A stretch of 64,000 bases of DNA, taken from Actinoplanes campanulatus (GTDB lineage: Bacteria; Actinomycetota; Actinomycetes; Mycobacteriales; Micromonosporaceae). The stretch lies in assembly GCF_014647795.1 (NCBI RefSeq), contig NZ_BMPW01000003.1:124001-188000 (forward strand). The letters are read 5' to 3'. The position numbers and the translations under genes are program-made. This document shows, one piece after another, positions 42,526 through 50,896 of this stretch (positions within the stretch are counted from its first letter, which is position 1; every line of letters begins with the position of its first letter). Below the pieces are notes generated by a model. The model was not told the origin of the DNA. It did not search any database and saw only the letters and a program-made list of their open reading frames with translations.

Positions 42526-43410
42526 TCAGCCGATCGGGCAGGAACTGCGGTAATCGGAGATGGACGTGCTGCTCGGGCCGGGGCAGATGAACTGGGTGTA
42601 GCGGGTGTCGTCGTCGACGAACCGCTTCAGCCAGGAGACCATCTGCACCGCGGTCGGCGTGTTGGTGCTCTGCGGGAAGAAGTGGCTGGCGTTGTTGAGC
42701 TCCAGGTACGACTTCTCCGCCGAGGCCGGGATGCTGTTGTAGAACGGGATCGAGTGGCTCGACACCGCGGCGATGGTGTCGCTCTCCCCGCCGACGATCA
42801 GCGTCGGCACCCGCAGCTCGCTCCACGACTTGTCCGTGTTCCACGGCGCCAGCGGCACGGCGGCCTGCAGGGACGGCCGGTCGCTGGCCGCCTCGAGGCT
42901 GCCGCCGCCGCCCATCGAGTGCCCGGCCACGGCGAGCCGGCTCGCGTCGATACGGGAGCGCACCGAGCTGCGCTGGGTCAGGTAGTCGAGCGCGGCCAGC
43001 AGCTGTGTGCCGCGGGAGGCGGGCTGGTCGGCGGTGGTGTTGGTCTCGATGCCGATGACCACGAAGCCGTGCGAGGCCAGGCGCGGTCCGAGCCAGGAGA
43101 TGCTGGACCAGTAGGCGGTGAATCCGGGCGAGATGGCGATCGCCCCGAAGGTGCCGTCGGCGGTCGTGGTCGGGTAGTAGATCTCGCCACCGCCGAAGCC
43201 GGTCGCGGAGAGGCGGGAGACGGAGGTCTGACTGACCGCGTACGGCCCGCGGGAGGCCTGGAGCGCGGAGAGCGTGGGCGCGGGGCCCCGCTCGTACGGG
43301 TTGTCGGCGGCCTGGGCCACAGCGGCGCCCGGACCGACGACGAGGGCTACCGTGGCCGCCGCGGTGAGCAGCGCCCGGCGTGCCCGGCCGGGAACGGTTC
43401 TCTGGTGCAC
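42526..43410 (-). CDS. Secreted cutinase / PET-hydrolase-type polyesterase
   Basis: This is a 294-residue exoenzyme with a signal peptide ([22 protein letters not shown]). The mature part [21 protein letters not shown] matches the conserved start of Thermobifida/Streptomyces polyester hydrolases. Further landmarks: [22 protein letters not shown] (oxyanion position Phe rather than Tyr), [15 protein letters not shown], nucleophile [13 protein letters not shown] with the aromatic-clamp Trp, GGESDT with the Asp, NNASHFFP with the His, [20 protein letters not shown], and C-terminal YRSSCP giving one disulfide. This is the type I (single-disulfide) layout, distinct from Ideonella PETase. It should hydrolyse cutin, polyesters or triacylglycerol. 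The start is ATG 43410. Confidence 0.93.
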   Translation of the reverse strand: MHQRTVPGRARRALLTAAATVALVVGPGAAVAQAADNPYERGPAPTLSALQASRGPYAVSQTSVSRLSATGFGGGEIYYPTTTADGTFGAIAISPGFTAYWSSISWLGPRLASHGFVVIGIETNTTADQPASRGTQLLAALDYLTQRSSVRSRIDASRLAVAGHSMGGGGSLEAASDRPSLQAAVPLAPWNTDKSWSELRVPTLIVGGESDTIAAVSSHSIPFYNSIPASAEKSYLELNNASHFFPQSTNTPTAVQMVSWLKRFVDDDTRYTQFICPGPSSTSISDYRSSCPIG

Positions 43411-43581
43411 GTCGACTCTCCTAACTGGGGGATCGGATCGACGAGCGTCAGTTTCAACAGCTCACCGGCGGTCACGCATCGGCGAAATCACCTGCGTCGC
43501 GTCATCGCCCGGCAACATCCCGGAAATTTCATCAGCCGAAATGGTCTTCCGCGCGGACCCCCGGCACGGAACACTCGCCGC

Positions 43582-46278
43582 ATGTTTGATGCACCGGCAG
43601 TGCAGAAAGTTCGGCCGGCCGCGCACACCGAGATCGGCCGCCTCCTGTCCGCCGCCGCGTCCGGCCGGGGCGGCGTCCTCGTCGTCTCCGGCGCGCCCGG
43701 CGAGGGCCGGTCCACCCTGCTGCGCACGTTCACGTCCGAACCCGGCTGGACGGTCCTCACCGCGTGCGGCCATCCCGACGAGCGCGAATACGCGTACGCC
43801 GGCCTGCGCGGCCTGATCACCGGAATCGGCGACCGGCTCGCCGAGCTCGCTCCCGCGCCACGCGAAGCGCTGGCGCACGCTCTCCGCGGCGCCGGCCCCG
43901 GCGATCCGGTCACCCTCGGACTCGCCACCCTCGCCCTGCTGCGTACGGCGACGCGCACCCGCCCCCTGCTGTGCCTGATCGACGACGCCCACCTGCTGGA
44001 CCGGGCGTCCTGGCAGGCGCTCACGTTCGCCGCCCGCCGCCTCGGCCCGGAGCGGGTCGCCATGCTCTGGTCGTTCCCGGCCGGCGCCGAACCGCCCGGC
44101 CCGCCGGTGCACCGACTCACCCCGCTGGACCCGGTGGAGTCCCGCGCGATCCTCGCCGGTCACGCCCCCGACCTGGCCGAGGACGTCGCCGGCACGCTGA
44201 CCGAGCTGGCCGCCGGCAACCCGGCCGCCCTGGTCGACCTGGCCGCCGCCCTCACCCCGCAACAGCGCCGCGGGTACGCCCCGCCGCCGGAGTCACTGCC
44301 CCCGGACAGCCCACTGCGCCGCCGCCTGGCCGCCGAACTGAACGCCCTGCCGCCCCGGACCCGCCACCTGCTGCACCTCGCGGCCGCGGCCCCGGACGCC
44401 TCCCCGGACACGTTGCTGGCCGCCGCGTTCCCGTCCGGCGACGCGACCGGGCCGGCGCTCGGGGACTTCGCGGCGGCCGAGCGGGCGGGGCTGGTCAGCG
44501 TCACGGCGGCGGGCGTGCGGTTCCGGAGTCCGTTGATGCGCGCGGTGGCGTACACGGAAATGACCGCGGCCCGGAGGCGGACCGCCCACGCCGCGGTGGC
44601 CGGGGTTCTCCAGGCGCGTGGCGCGACCCTGCCCGCGCTGCTGCATCGCGCCGCGGCCGCCTCCGGGCCGGACGACCGGCTGGCGAGCGAGCTGGCCGAG
44701 GCGGCCCGCTCGGCGGATCCGGCGGTGGCCGCCGAGGCCCGCCGGTACGCCGCGGCCCTCTCCCCCACCCCCGGCGGAAGGGCCGGCCTGCTGTTGGACG
44801 CGGCCCGCTCGGCGTGGCTGGCCGGCCGCCCGCACGAGGCCGGCCAGCTGATCCGCCGGATCCCGCCGGCCGGCGGCAACGCCCGGGTCCGGGCCCGCGG
44901 TCTGACCGCCGAGATGAGCCTGCCGGAGGGCCGGCCGGGCGCCCGGGACGTGCTGCTGGACGTGGCCGCCGAACTGGCCGAGACCGATCCGGGCACGGCC
45001 CTGGAGGCGCTCGCCCTGGCCGGCGAGTCGGCCTGCCGGTCCGGGGAGCAGAGCCGCTACTCGGCGCTGGCCCGCCGGGTCGCCGCCGGGCAGCGCGGTG
45101 ACGAGCCGCCCGCCGTGGCGCTGGCCTTCCACCATGTCGCCGGGCTGGCGCGGATCGCCGACGGTGACGAGCCGGGCGCGTTCGTACGGCTGCGGGAGGC
45201 GGTGGCGCTGGCCGACCGGGTCGCCGAACCGGGCCCGCTGCTACGTGCCGCGACCGCCGGCATCCTGGTGGGCGACCCCCGCCGGGCCGGTGCGCTGGCC
45301 GGGCGCGCGGCGGTGCTGGCCCGCGAGGCCGGGGCGGCCGTGCTGGTTCCGCAGGCACTGGAGCTGGCCGCGCTCTCCGGGATGGCGGCCGGCGACTACC
45401 CGGCCGCGAACGAGGCCGCCCTGGACGGCGCGGCGGTGGCCCGCGGCACCGGGCAGCCGGTCCTGGCCGGCGCCCATCTGGCCGTGCTGGCGGTGCTGGC
45501 CGCCCTGGTCGGTGACCGGGAGACGGCGCTGACCCGGATCGCGGCGGTCGGTGACGGCCCGTCCCGGCCGCTGTGCGAGTGGGCGCTGGCATTGCTCGAC
45601 CTGGTCGACGGGAGGTGCCCGGCGGCCGCCGAACGACTGCTGGCCGTGGTGACCGGGCCACCCGGGCCGGGGTCGGCGCTGCTGCGGGTGGCGGTGGTGC
45701 CGCACCTGCTGGAGGCGGCCGCGCAGATCGGCCTGCGGGAGCCGGTGGAGCCGGTCGCGGTGGCCTTCGACCGCTGGTCGGGGCGGACCGGGCAGCCGGG
45801 CTGGCTGGCGCTGCGGGACCGGTGCCGGGCGCTGCGGGCCGACGACGGCGAGGCCGCGGCCGGGCACTTCGACGCGGCGCTGGCCCACGACGGGGAGGCC
45901 GGCTTCCCGCGGGCGCACACCGAGCTGCTCTACGGCCGGCTGCTGCGCCGGCAGCGGCGGCACGTGGCGGCACGCACCCATCTGCGCCGGGCCGCCGAGA
46001 CGTTCCGGCTGATGGACGCCGGGCCGTGGGCGGCGCAGAGCGTACGTGAGCTGCGCGCCGCCGGCGAACGGGTTGAGGCGCCGGCGGCCACCGGCCCGGC
46101 GCTGACCGCCCAGCAGGAACGGATCGCGTCGCTGGTGGCCGGTGGCGCCACCAATCGGGAGGTGGCGCAGGAGCTGCACCTGAGCCCGCGGACGGTGGAC
46201 CACCATCTGCGCAACGTCTTCGCCCGCCTGGGGGTCCGCTCCCGCACCGAGATGGCCCGCCTGATCACGGCCCGCTGA
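43582..46278 (+). CDS. LAL-type LuxR family transcriptional regulator
   Basis: This is an 898-residue regulator. The N-terminal ATPase has the loop GAPGEGRST (about 34-42), with Arg in place of the Walker A Lys, and LLCLIDDAHLLD as Walker B. A long Ala/Leu/Arg-rich helical middle follows. The C-terminal LuxR HTH (about 838-895) reads LTAQQERIASLVAGGATNREV then ELHLSPRTVDHHLRNVFARL. It is probably the activator of a neighbouring gene; the divergent polyesterase, 171 bp away, is the obvious candidate. ATG 43582 is used because family similarity begins there, although the frame is open for 1.6 kb upstream. Confidence 0.88.
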   Translation: MFDAPAVQKVRPAAHTEIGRLLSAAASGRGGVLVVSGAPGEGRSTLLRTFTSEPGWTVLTACGHPDEREYAYAGLRGLITGIGDRLAELAPAPREALAHALRGAGPGDPVTLGLATLALLRTATRTRPLLCLIDDAHLLDRASWQALTFAARRLGPERVAMLWSFPAGAEPPGPPVHRLTPLDPVESRAILAGHAPDLAEDVAGTLTELAAGNPAALVDLAAALTPQQRRGYAPPPESLPPDSPLRRRLAAELNALPPRTRHLLHLAAAAPDASPDTLLAAAFPSGDATGPALGDFAAAERAGLVSVTAAGVRFRSPLMRAVAYTEMTAARRRTAHAAVAGVLQARGATLPALLHRAAAASGPDDRLASELAEAARSADPAVAAEARRYAAALSPTPGGRAGLLLDAARSAWLAGRPHEAGQLIRRIPPAGGNARVRARGLTAEMSLPEGRPGARDVLLDVAAELAETDPGTALEALALAGESACRSGEQSRYSALARRVAAGQRGDEPPAVALAFHHVAGLARIADGDEPGAFVRLREAVALADRVAEPGPLLRAATAGILVGDPRRAGALAGRAAVLAREAGAAVLVPQALELAALSGMAAGDYPAANEAALDGAAVARGTGQPVLAGAHLAVLAVLAALVGDRETALTRIAAVGDGPSRPLCEWALALLDLVDGRCPAAAERLLAVVTGPPGPGSALLRVAVVPHLLEAAAQIGLREPVEPVAVAFDRWSGRTGQPGWLALRDRCRALRADDGEAAAGHFDAALAHDGEAGFPRAHTELLYGRLLRRQRRHVAARTHLRRAAETFRLMDAGPWAAQSVRELRAAGERVEAPAATGPALTAQQERIASLVAGGATNREVAQELHLSPRTVDHHLRNVFARLGVRSRTEMARLITAR

Positions 46279-46285
46279 GCCGGGG

Positions 46286-46852
46286 TCAGCGGCCCGCGTT
46301 CCAGGAGAGCAGCACCGGGTCGGCGTCGTGTTCGAACCCGAGGACCGAGATCGTGCCGGTGTCCAGGCGCAGCAGCCCGCCGCCGGCCGGCGGCAGCCCG
46401 ATCCAGCGGGCGCCGGCCACCCGCAGACAGTGCCCGTGGGCCACCAGGGCCACATCGCCGCCGAACTCGCGGGCGCGGGCCAGAACCCGGTCCAGCCGCG
46501 CGCCGACCCGGTCCGGGGACTCCCCGCCCGGGCATCCGTCGGTCCACAGCGACCACCCCGGCCGCCGGGCCCGGATGCCGGCCGTGGTGACGCCCTCGTA
46601 CTCGCCGTAGTCCCACTCGGCCAGATCGTCGATCACCTCGGTCACGGTGAGCCCGGCCAGTTCGGCGGTGCGCAGCGCCCGCTGCCGTGGGCTGGCGAGC
46701 ACCGCGCCGAAACTCCGCCCGGCGATCCGTTCCCCGGCGGCACGCGCCTGCCGCTCACCCTCCGCGGTCAACGGCAGATCGGTGTACGACGTGTGCCTGC
46801 CGTCGGCGCTCCACTCGGTCTGCCCGTGCCGGATCAGCACGATCTCCGCCAT
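46286..46852 (-). CDS. Histidine phosphatase (phosphoglycerate-mutase-like) protein
   Basis: This is a 188-residue cytoplasmic phosphatase. The phosphoacceptor motif is LIRHGQTEW (His at about residue 9), LASPRQRALRTAELAG carries the second arginine, DYGEYEG holds the acid region and VAHGHCLRV holds the second catalytic His. The family acts on phosphorylated small molecules or proteins. Two downstream in-frame features of larger ORFs are ignored: ATG 46852 gives the family's exact N-terminus. Its stop lies 7 bp from the convergent LAL gene stop. Confidence 0.9.
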   Translation of the reverse strand: MAEIVLIRHGQTEWSADGRHTSYTDLPLTAEGERQARAAGERIAGRSFGAVLASPRQRALRTAELAGLTVTEVIDDLAEWDYGEYEGVTTAGIRARRPGWSLWTDGCPGGESPDRVGARLDRVLARAREFGGDVALVAHGHCLRVAGARWIGLPPAGGGLLRLDTGTISVLGFEHDADPVLLSWNAGR

Positions 46853-46914
46853 CCCGCCCGCCTCTCTGCTCCGGCAGCGGATGCCGGTTCTTCGATACCC
46901 CGGGGATCCCGGTC

Positions 46915-47190
46915 TCATGCCAGGCGGTCGTCCCACGGCACGGCTAGCGGGTGCCGCTCCTCGTCCCGGGCGGCCAGCCGTTCGATGGCCCGCTGGTACT
47001 GCGGGCGGGTGATGTCGCCGCCGACCAGTTGGGCGGCGAGGACGCCCTCGAGGCAGGTCGGCCTGGCGGTCTCCGCGGGTTCCGCGATCGCGGCGGCCGG
47101 TGTCCGGTGGGCCCGGTCGCCCGGTGCGGGCCACAGGGCCAGAATCGCGGCGGCGATCAGACCGAGTGTCGCCACCAGGAGAATCATCAT
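46915..47190 (-). CDS. Small membrane protein with SHOCT-like C-terminus
   Basis: This is a 91-residue protein with one N-terminal membrane segment (ILLVATLGLIAAAILALW) and a C-terminal motif LEGVLAAQLVGGDITRPQYQRAIERL that resembles the SHOCT/short-C-terminal domain seen in many oligomeric membrane proteins. ATG 47190 is preceded by GGAGGTGG at good spacing. It opens the stress-type cluster that runs to 50.2 kb and is divergent from the first universal stress protein gene. Confidence 0.7.
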   Translation of the reverse strand: MMILLVATLGLIAAAILALWPAPGDRAHRTPAAAIAEPAETARPTCLEGVLAAQLVGGDITRPQYQRAIERLAARDEERHPLAVPWDDRLA

Positions 47191-47413
47191 CGGTTACCAC
47201 CTCCCTACGTAACATCCTCGTCACTCAAAGCAATGATCAGCAGGTGAAGCCCGAAAGATCCGTTTCGACACACCGGGCGCCCCTCGTACGGGAGACGCGT
47301 TCACGACGCCGTTCGGTTGCCGCGAAGGTCCCGGCCGGAAGGGACCGATTCCCCTGACCCGGGCCGGCCGGCCGGAGTGGGATGGAGAGGCAGGAACCCA
47401 CCGAGGAGGAGCC

Positions 47414-48280
47414 ATGCGGACCGCAACCATCGTCGTCGCCACCGACGGCACCGCGTCGAGCCGGGCGGCGATCCGCTGGGCGGCCCGGGAGGCCGCACGG
47501 CGTGCCGCCACTCTCCGGGTCACCCACGTCCTCGACTGGCAGCACGGCGAGGCCCGCTACGACCTCGACGGCGGCGGCTTCGCGGCGGCCCGGCAGATCG
47601 CCGAGGGGGTGGCGCGCACCGGCGCCGCGCTGGCCCGCGAGGTCGTCCCGGAACTGTCCACCGAGATCGACATCCTGGTCGGCAACCCGGCCGCCCGGCT
47701 GCTGTCCCAGGCGGGCGACGCCGACCTGCTGGTGCTCGGCAGCCGCGGCCGGGGCGGCTTCGCCAGCCTCGTGCTCGGCTCGGTCAGCCAGCGGGTCGCC
47801 ATGCACGCCGGAGTCCCGGTGGTCGTGGTCCGGGGCCGCGGCGACGTCACCGACGGCCCGGTCGCGGTCGGCTTCGACGAGTCCGAGCAGTCCCGGCACA
47901 CCCTGCGGACCGCCTTCGAGCTGGCCGCCGCCCGGGGCGCCCCGCTCGCCGTGATCCGCACCTACCTGCCGGTGCTGTCGCTCTACATGGGCGTCGCCGT
48001 GGCGAATGTGCCCACCCCCGAGGAGGACGCCGCCGAACGCCTGCGCCTCGATGAGCAGCTCGCCCCGTGGCGGGAGCGGTTCCCGGCCGTCCAGGTGGAG
48101 GCGCTGCTCTCGCACGACAGCGCCGCGGCCGTGCTGTCCGGCGTCTCACACGGGGCCCAGCTGGTCGTCGTCGGCAGCCGCGGCCACGGCGCCCTCGCCG
48201 GCACCCTGCTCGGCTCCACCGGCCTCCAGCTTCTGCACCACGCCGACAGCCCGGTCTACCTCGACCGGCAGGCCGCCTGA
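47414..48280 (+). CDS. Universal stress protein, tandem Usp domains
   Basis: This is a 288-residue cytoplasmic protein with two Usp domains (about 1-140 and 150-288). ATP-binding loops are intact in both: GSRGRGGFASLVLGS and GSRGHGALAGTLLGS. Such tandem proteins are induced by hypoxia, starvation or nitric oxide in actinobacteria. The start has GAGGAGGAGCC before ATG 47414. The sequence GGGACCGATTCCCC about 60 bp upstream resembles a DevR/DosR-type half-palindrome (see findings). It is followed by a second Usp gene. Confidence 0.93.
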   Translation: MRTATIVVATDGTASSRAAIRWAAREAARRAATLRVTHVLDWQHGEARYDLDGGGFAAARQIAEGVARTGAALAREVVPELSTEIDILVGNPAARLLSQAGDADLLVLGSRGRGGFASLVLGSVSQRVAMHAGVPVVVVRGRGDVTDGPVAVGFDESEQSRHTLRTAFELAAARGAPLAVIRTYLPVLSLYMGVAVANVPTPEEDAAERLRLDEQLAPWRERFPAVQVEALLSHDSAAAVLSGVSHGAQLVVVGSRGHGALAGTLLGSTGLQLLHHADSPVYLDRQAA

Positions 48281-48413
48281 CGCCACTCCCGGCGGCCGCT
48301 CACCCTCGCCGCGCGCGGCCGCCGGCTCCGTGCCACCGCAAAATCAACCCATCGGGGTACGCCGTGAGTAAACCGGCGCATCCAGGGCAAAGAATCCCAC
48401 CGAGGAGGCAAGG

Positions 48414-48866
48414 ATGAGCACCGGATATCTGATCGTGGTGGGCGTCGACGGCTCCGAAGGCGGCCGCCGAGCCCTGCGCTGGGCCGCCACCGAGGCCGCC
48501 GCACGCGGTGGCGCCGTACGGGCGGTGACCGCCTGGTCCTGGGACGGGCTCGACTACGGCCCGGCCCCGGCCGAATCCCCCGGCGAGGAGCGGGAACGCG
48601 CCGTCTGGATGATCGACGCCGAGATCCGGGAACTGGTCCGGGAACGCGGCTCGCACCTGCCGGTGACCGGCGAGGCCGTCGAGGGCTCCCCCGCCGAGGT
48701 GCTGTCGGCCGCCTCCCGTGGCGCCGACATGCTGGTCCTCGGCAGTCACGGCCACAGCCGGGTGCGGCACACCGTACTGGGCTCGGTGAGCGAGTCCTGC
48801 GTACGCATGGCCTGCTGCCCGGTCGTGGTCATCCCGGTGCCGGCCCGTGAGCCGGCCGCCGTCTGA
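48414..48866 (+). CDS. Universal stress protein, single Usp domain
   Basis: This is a 150-residue Usp protein: GVDGSEGGRRALRWA at the N-terminus, ATP loop GSHGHSRVRHTVLGSVSE and C-terminal strand CPVVVIPVP. ATG 48414 follows GAGGAGGCAAG. It lies 133 bp after the tandem Usp gene on the same strand, and a hairpin at 48881 ends the transcript. Confidence 0.92.
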   Translation: MSTGYLIVVGVDGSEGGRRALRWAATEAAARGGAVRAVTAWSWDGLDYGPAPAESPGEERERAVWMIDAEIRELVRERGSHLPVTGEAVEGSPAEVLSAASRGADMLVLGSHGHSRVRHTVLGSVSESCVRMACCPVVVIPVPAREPAAV

Positions 48867-48880
48867 CCCCGCTCGATCCG

Positions 48881-48914
48881 CAACGGGACGTGCCCCTGGG
48901 GGCGCGTCCCGTTG
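48881..48914. terminator. Bidirectional terminator between Usp and small membrane gene
   Basis: CAACGGGACG at 48881-48890 pairs with CGTCCCGTTG at 48905-48914, and the stem continues inward through CCCC/GGGG with one mismatch. It lies 14 nt after the Usp stop and 6 nt beyond the minus-strand stop at 48921. Confidence 0.7.
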
Positions 48915-48920
48915 CCGTCT

Positions 48921-49052
48921 TCAGCGGCGGGCGGCGCCGTGCCGCCGGTGGCCTTCGGGCGGCCAGATCCGGTCGATGATCGACTCCAGCAGCGGCCCGG
49001 CCAGGATCAGGACCACGAAAAGCAGGACGATGAGCGTCACGACGATGGCCAC
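48921..49052 (-). CDS. Tiny membrane protein (43 residues)
   Basis: A 43-residue ORF begins at GTG 49052 with GGGAGGTG 5 nt upstream. It has one membrane segment (IVVTLIVLLFVVLILAGPLL), then an amphipathic DRIWPPEGHRRHGAARR tail. The good ribosome binding site, hydrophobic pattern and terminator directly after the stop support it as a gene although it is short. No function is known. Confidence 0.6.
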   Translation of the reverse strand: MAIVVTLIVLLFVVLILAGPLLESIIDRIWPPEGHRRHGAARR

Positions 49053-49280
49053 GAGGACACCTCCCGGGTGTGTCAGGCCCCCGATCGTGCTCCGTCCCCG
49101 TACGCCCCGACAGTGGGCGATGGTCCCGGATCGCCCGCCTTCCGGCCCGTCCCGGCCGGCAGGCCGAACGTCCCGAAACGGGCGGGCCATCCGCGGCCGC
49201 GGAAGGGATGTTCGGCACCGGTGGCGACATCGAGGGCGGAGGAGAGTCATAGGTGCAGACAACGTCTCAAGGAGGACCAG

Positions 49281-49865
49281 ATGGCCACCATCGGTCGCGC
49301 CACCACAGCCCAGCTGGAACACGCCGAAGCACCCGGCTCGATGCTCACCCACGGCGCCGCGCGGGCGCTGTCGGTCCTCCGCATCGCCACCGGCTTCGTC
49401 TTCCTGTGGGCCTTTCTGGACAAGACTTTCGGGCTCGGCTACGCGACGCCGGCCGAGCGCGCCTGGATCAACGGCGGCTCGCCCACCAAGGGCTTCCTCT
49501 CCGGCGTCGAGGTCGGACCGTTCCAGGACTTCTTCCACACCATCGCCGGCGCCGCCTGGGCCGACTGGATGTTCATGCTGGGCCTGCTCGGGGTCGGGGC
49601 CGCTCTGATCCTCGGCATCGGCCTGCGGATCGCCGCCGTCTCGGCCGGCCTGATGATGGCGTTCATGTGGCTGGCCGAGTGGCCGCTCGCCCAGGAGACC
49701 GCCGCCGGCGAGGCCACCCGCTCGAGCAACCCGCTGGTCGACTACCACGTCGTCTACGGTGTCGTCGCCGTGGTGCTGGCGCTGGCCTACGCCGGGCACA
49801 CCTGGGGCCTCGGCCGCTGGTGGGCGAAGCTCCCCTTCGTCCGCAAGAACCGCTGGCTCATCTGA
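49281..49865 (+). CDS. DoxX-family membrane protein
   Basis: This is a 194-residue protein with four membrane helices of the DoxX/DoxD family (LRIATGFVFLWAFLDKTFGLGY, MFMLGLLGVGAALILGIGLRI, VSAGLMMAFMWLAEWPL, VVYGVVAVVLALAYAGHTWGL). The DoxX family includes quinone-linked thiosulfate oxidation subunits and, in mycobacteria, redox-stress membrane complexes. ATG 49281 follows AAGGAGGACC. It lies in the stress cluster and ends at a strong terminator. Confidence 0.88.
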   Translation: MATIGRATTAQLEHAEAPGSMLTHGAARALSVLRIATGFVFLWAFLDKTFGLGYATPAERAWINGGSPTKGFLSGVEVGPFQDFFHTIAGAAWADWMFMLGLLGVGAALILGIGLRIAAVSAGLMMAFMWLAEWPLAQETAAGEATRSSNPLVDYHVVYGVVAVVLALAYAGHTWGLGRWWAKLPFVRKNRWLI

Positions 49866-49887
49866 CCCACCCCGTCCCACCCCTCGG

Positions 49888-49922
49888 CGAGGAGCCCGGC
49901 CCCGACAGGGCCGGGCTCCTCG
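49888..49922 (+). terminator. Strong intrinsic terminator after the DoxX-like gene
   Basis: A perfect 15-bp stem (49888-49902 with 49908-49922, core GGAGCCCGGCCC) has a 5-nt loop and lies 22 nt after the stop codon. Confidence 0.85.
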
Positions 49923-50009
49923 CGCATGTGGTGACGAATTCCGCCCAACCCGGTGCCCGCGACCCCCGGCGGGTGCATCCTGCTGGAAGGCCATCGAAGG
50001 GAGGCGACG

Positions 50010-50198
50010 ATGATCGCGCACGTGGGTGACCGCATCGTGGTGAAGGGCAAGCACGTCGGCGACGGCAACAAGGCCGGCATCATCACCGAACTGCGGCACC
50101 AGGACGGCACACCCCCGTACGAGGTCCGCTGGGACGACGGCCACACCGGCCTGATCTTCCCGGGCCCCGAGACCCACCTGGAGGCCACCAGCCGCTGA
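50010..50198 (+). CDS. DUF1918 small protein
   Basis: This is a 62-residue protein. DUF1918 shows as VGDRIVVKGKHVGDGNKAGIITEL and the ending YEVRWDDGHTGLIFPGPE, an SH3-like fold with a conserved DGH. Homologues are often found with Usp genes and dormancy-type regulons. ATG 50010 follows GGGAGGCGACG. The function is unknown. Confidence 0.9.
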   Translation: MIAHVGDRIVVKGKHVGDGNKAGIITELRHQDGTPPYEVRWDDGHTGLIFPGPETHLEATSR

Positions 50199-50224
50199 AC
50201 GCCCCCGGTCGGCCGGCCGCGTGG

Positions 50225-50797
50225 TCAGTCGCCGCGCAGGCGGGACCAGAAGGAGTCCTTGGCCGGACCGCGGGAGCGGATCTCGACGGAGCTGAACCAG
50301 GCGTTCACCCGGACCCGGATCTCCGGGGTGCCGGGCAGCCGGGGCACGGCCGCGAGCCGCACCTCCTCGGAGCTGAGGACGCTGGCGCCGTCGAGATCGA
50401 CCTCGACGCCCTCGGGGACGGTGACCTTCAGCTCACCGAACAGGCACACGCCGTCGATCTCGATGACGTCGGCACCGGTCACGACGTCGCGCAGGTCGAG
50501 GTGGGTCGAGCCGAACAGGGTGAAACTGCCCAGCCGGCCGGACCGCAGCCGCCATCGGCCGCGCCGTTTGCGCTGGCTGAGAATGGTGACGACCTTGTCG
50601 ACGGTGCGGGCCGCACCGACGACCGGCACCGGGGCGAGCCCTTCGGTGGCGCGGGACAGCTCGACGTCGGTCGCGGCCGCCCAGGCCGTGCTCACCCGTA
50701 CGCTGAACTCCTCAAGGGTGATCCGCCCGTCACCGCAAGCCTGTTGCAGTTCATCGGCCACCCGTTCGCGGTCCCCGTCGGAGATCGGAAGCGTCAC
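50225..50797 (-). CDS. DUF1707 and LiaF-like cell-envelope protein
   Basis: This is a 190-residue protein. DUF1707 occupies about residues 5-58 (ISDGDRERVADELQQACGDGRITLEEF), followed by a basic connector and a C-terminal beta domain of LiaF/DUF2154 type (HLDLRDVVTGADVIEIDGVCLFGELKVTVPEG-like strands). It lacks a clear membrane segment. The family acts at the membrane in cell-envelope stress sensing. The start is GTG 50797. The coding frame is open far beyond this on the same strand only as antisense shadow of the helicase. It is divergent from the helicase, 99 bp apart. Confidence 0.85.
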   Translation of the reverse strand: MTLPISDGDRERVADELQQACGDGRITLEEFSVRVSTAWAAATDVELSRATEGLAPVPVVGAARTVDKVVTILSQRKRRGRWRLRSGRLGSFTLFGSTHLDLRDVVTGADVIEIDGVCLFGELKVTVPEGVEVDLDGASVLSSEEVRLAAVPRLPGTPEIRVRVNAWFSSVEIRSRGPAKDSFWSRLRGD

Positions 50798-50896
50798 GCC
50801 CGCCGACTCTACAACCCGATCGCAACCGGAAACACGGAGTGGTGGCCGGTCCCCTGTACGCCGCGTTCTCCGGGGAGCTGACACACTTGACCGATC

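Noticed and set aside
41944-43581. Long upstream extension of the 43.6-kb LAL gene frame
   Set aside because: The extension runs antisense through the LRV-like and polyesterase genes and has no LAL similarity; the family N-terminus begins at 43582.
49070-49252. 60-codon ORF between the tiny membrane gene and the DoxX gene
   Set aside because: Composition is random-like for high GC, with no ribosome binding site and no hydrophobic or domain pattern.
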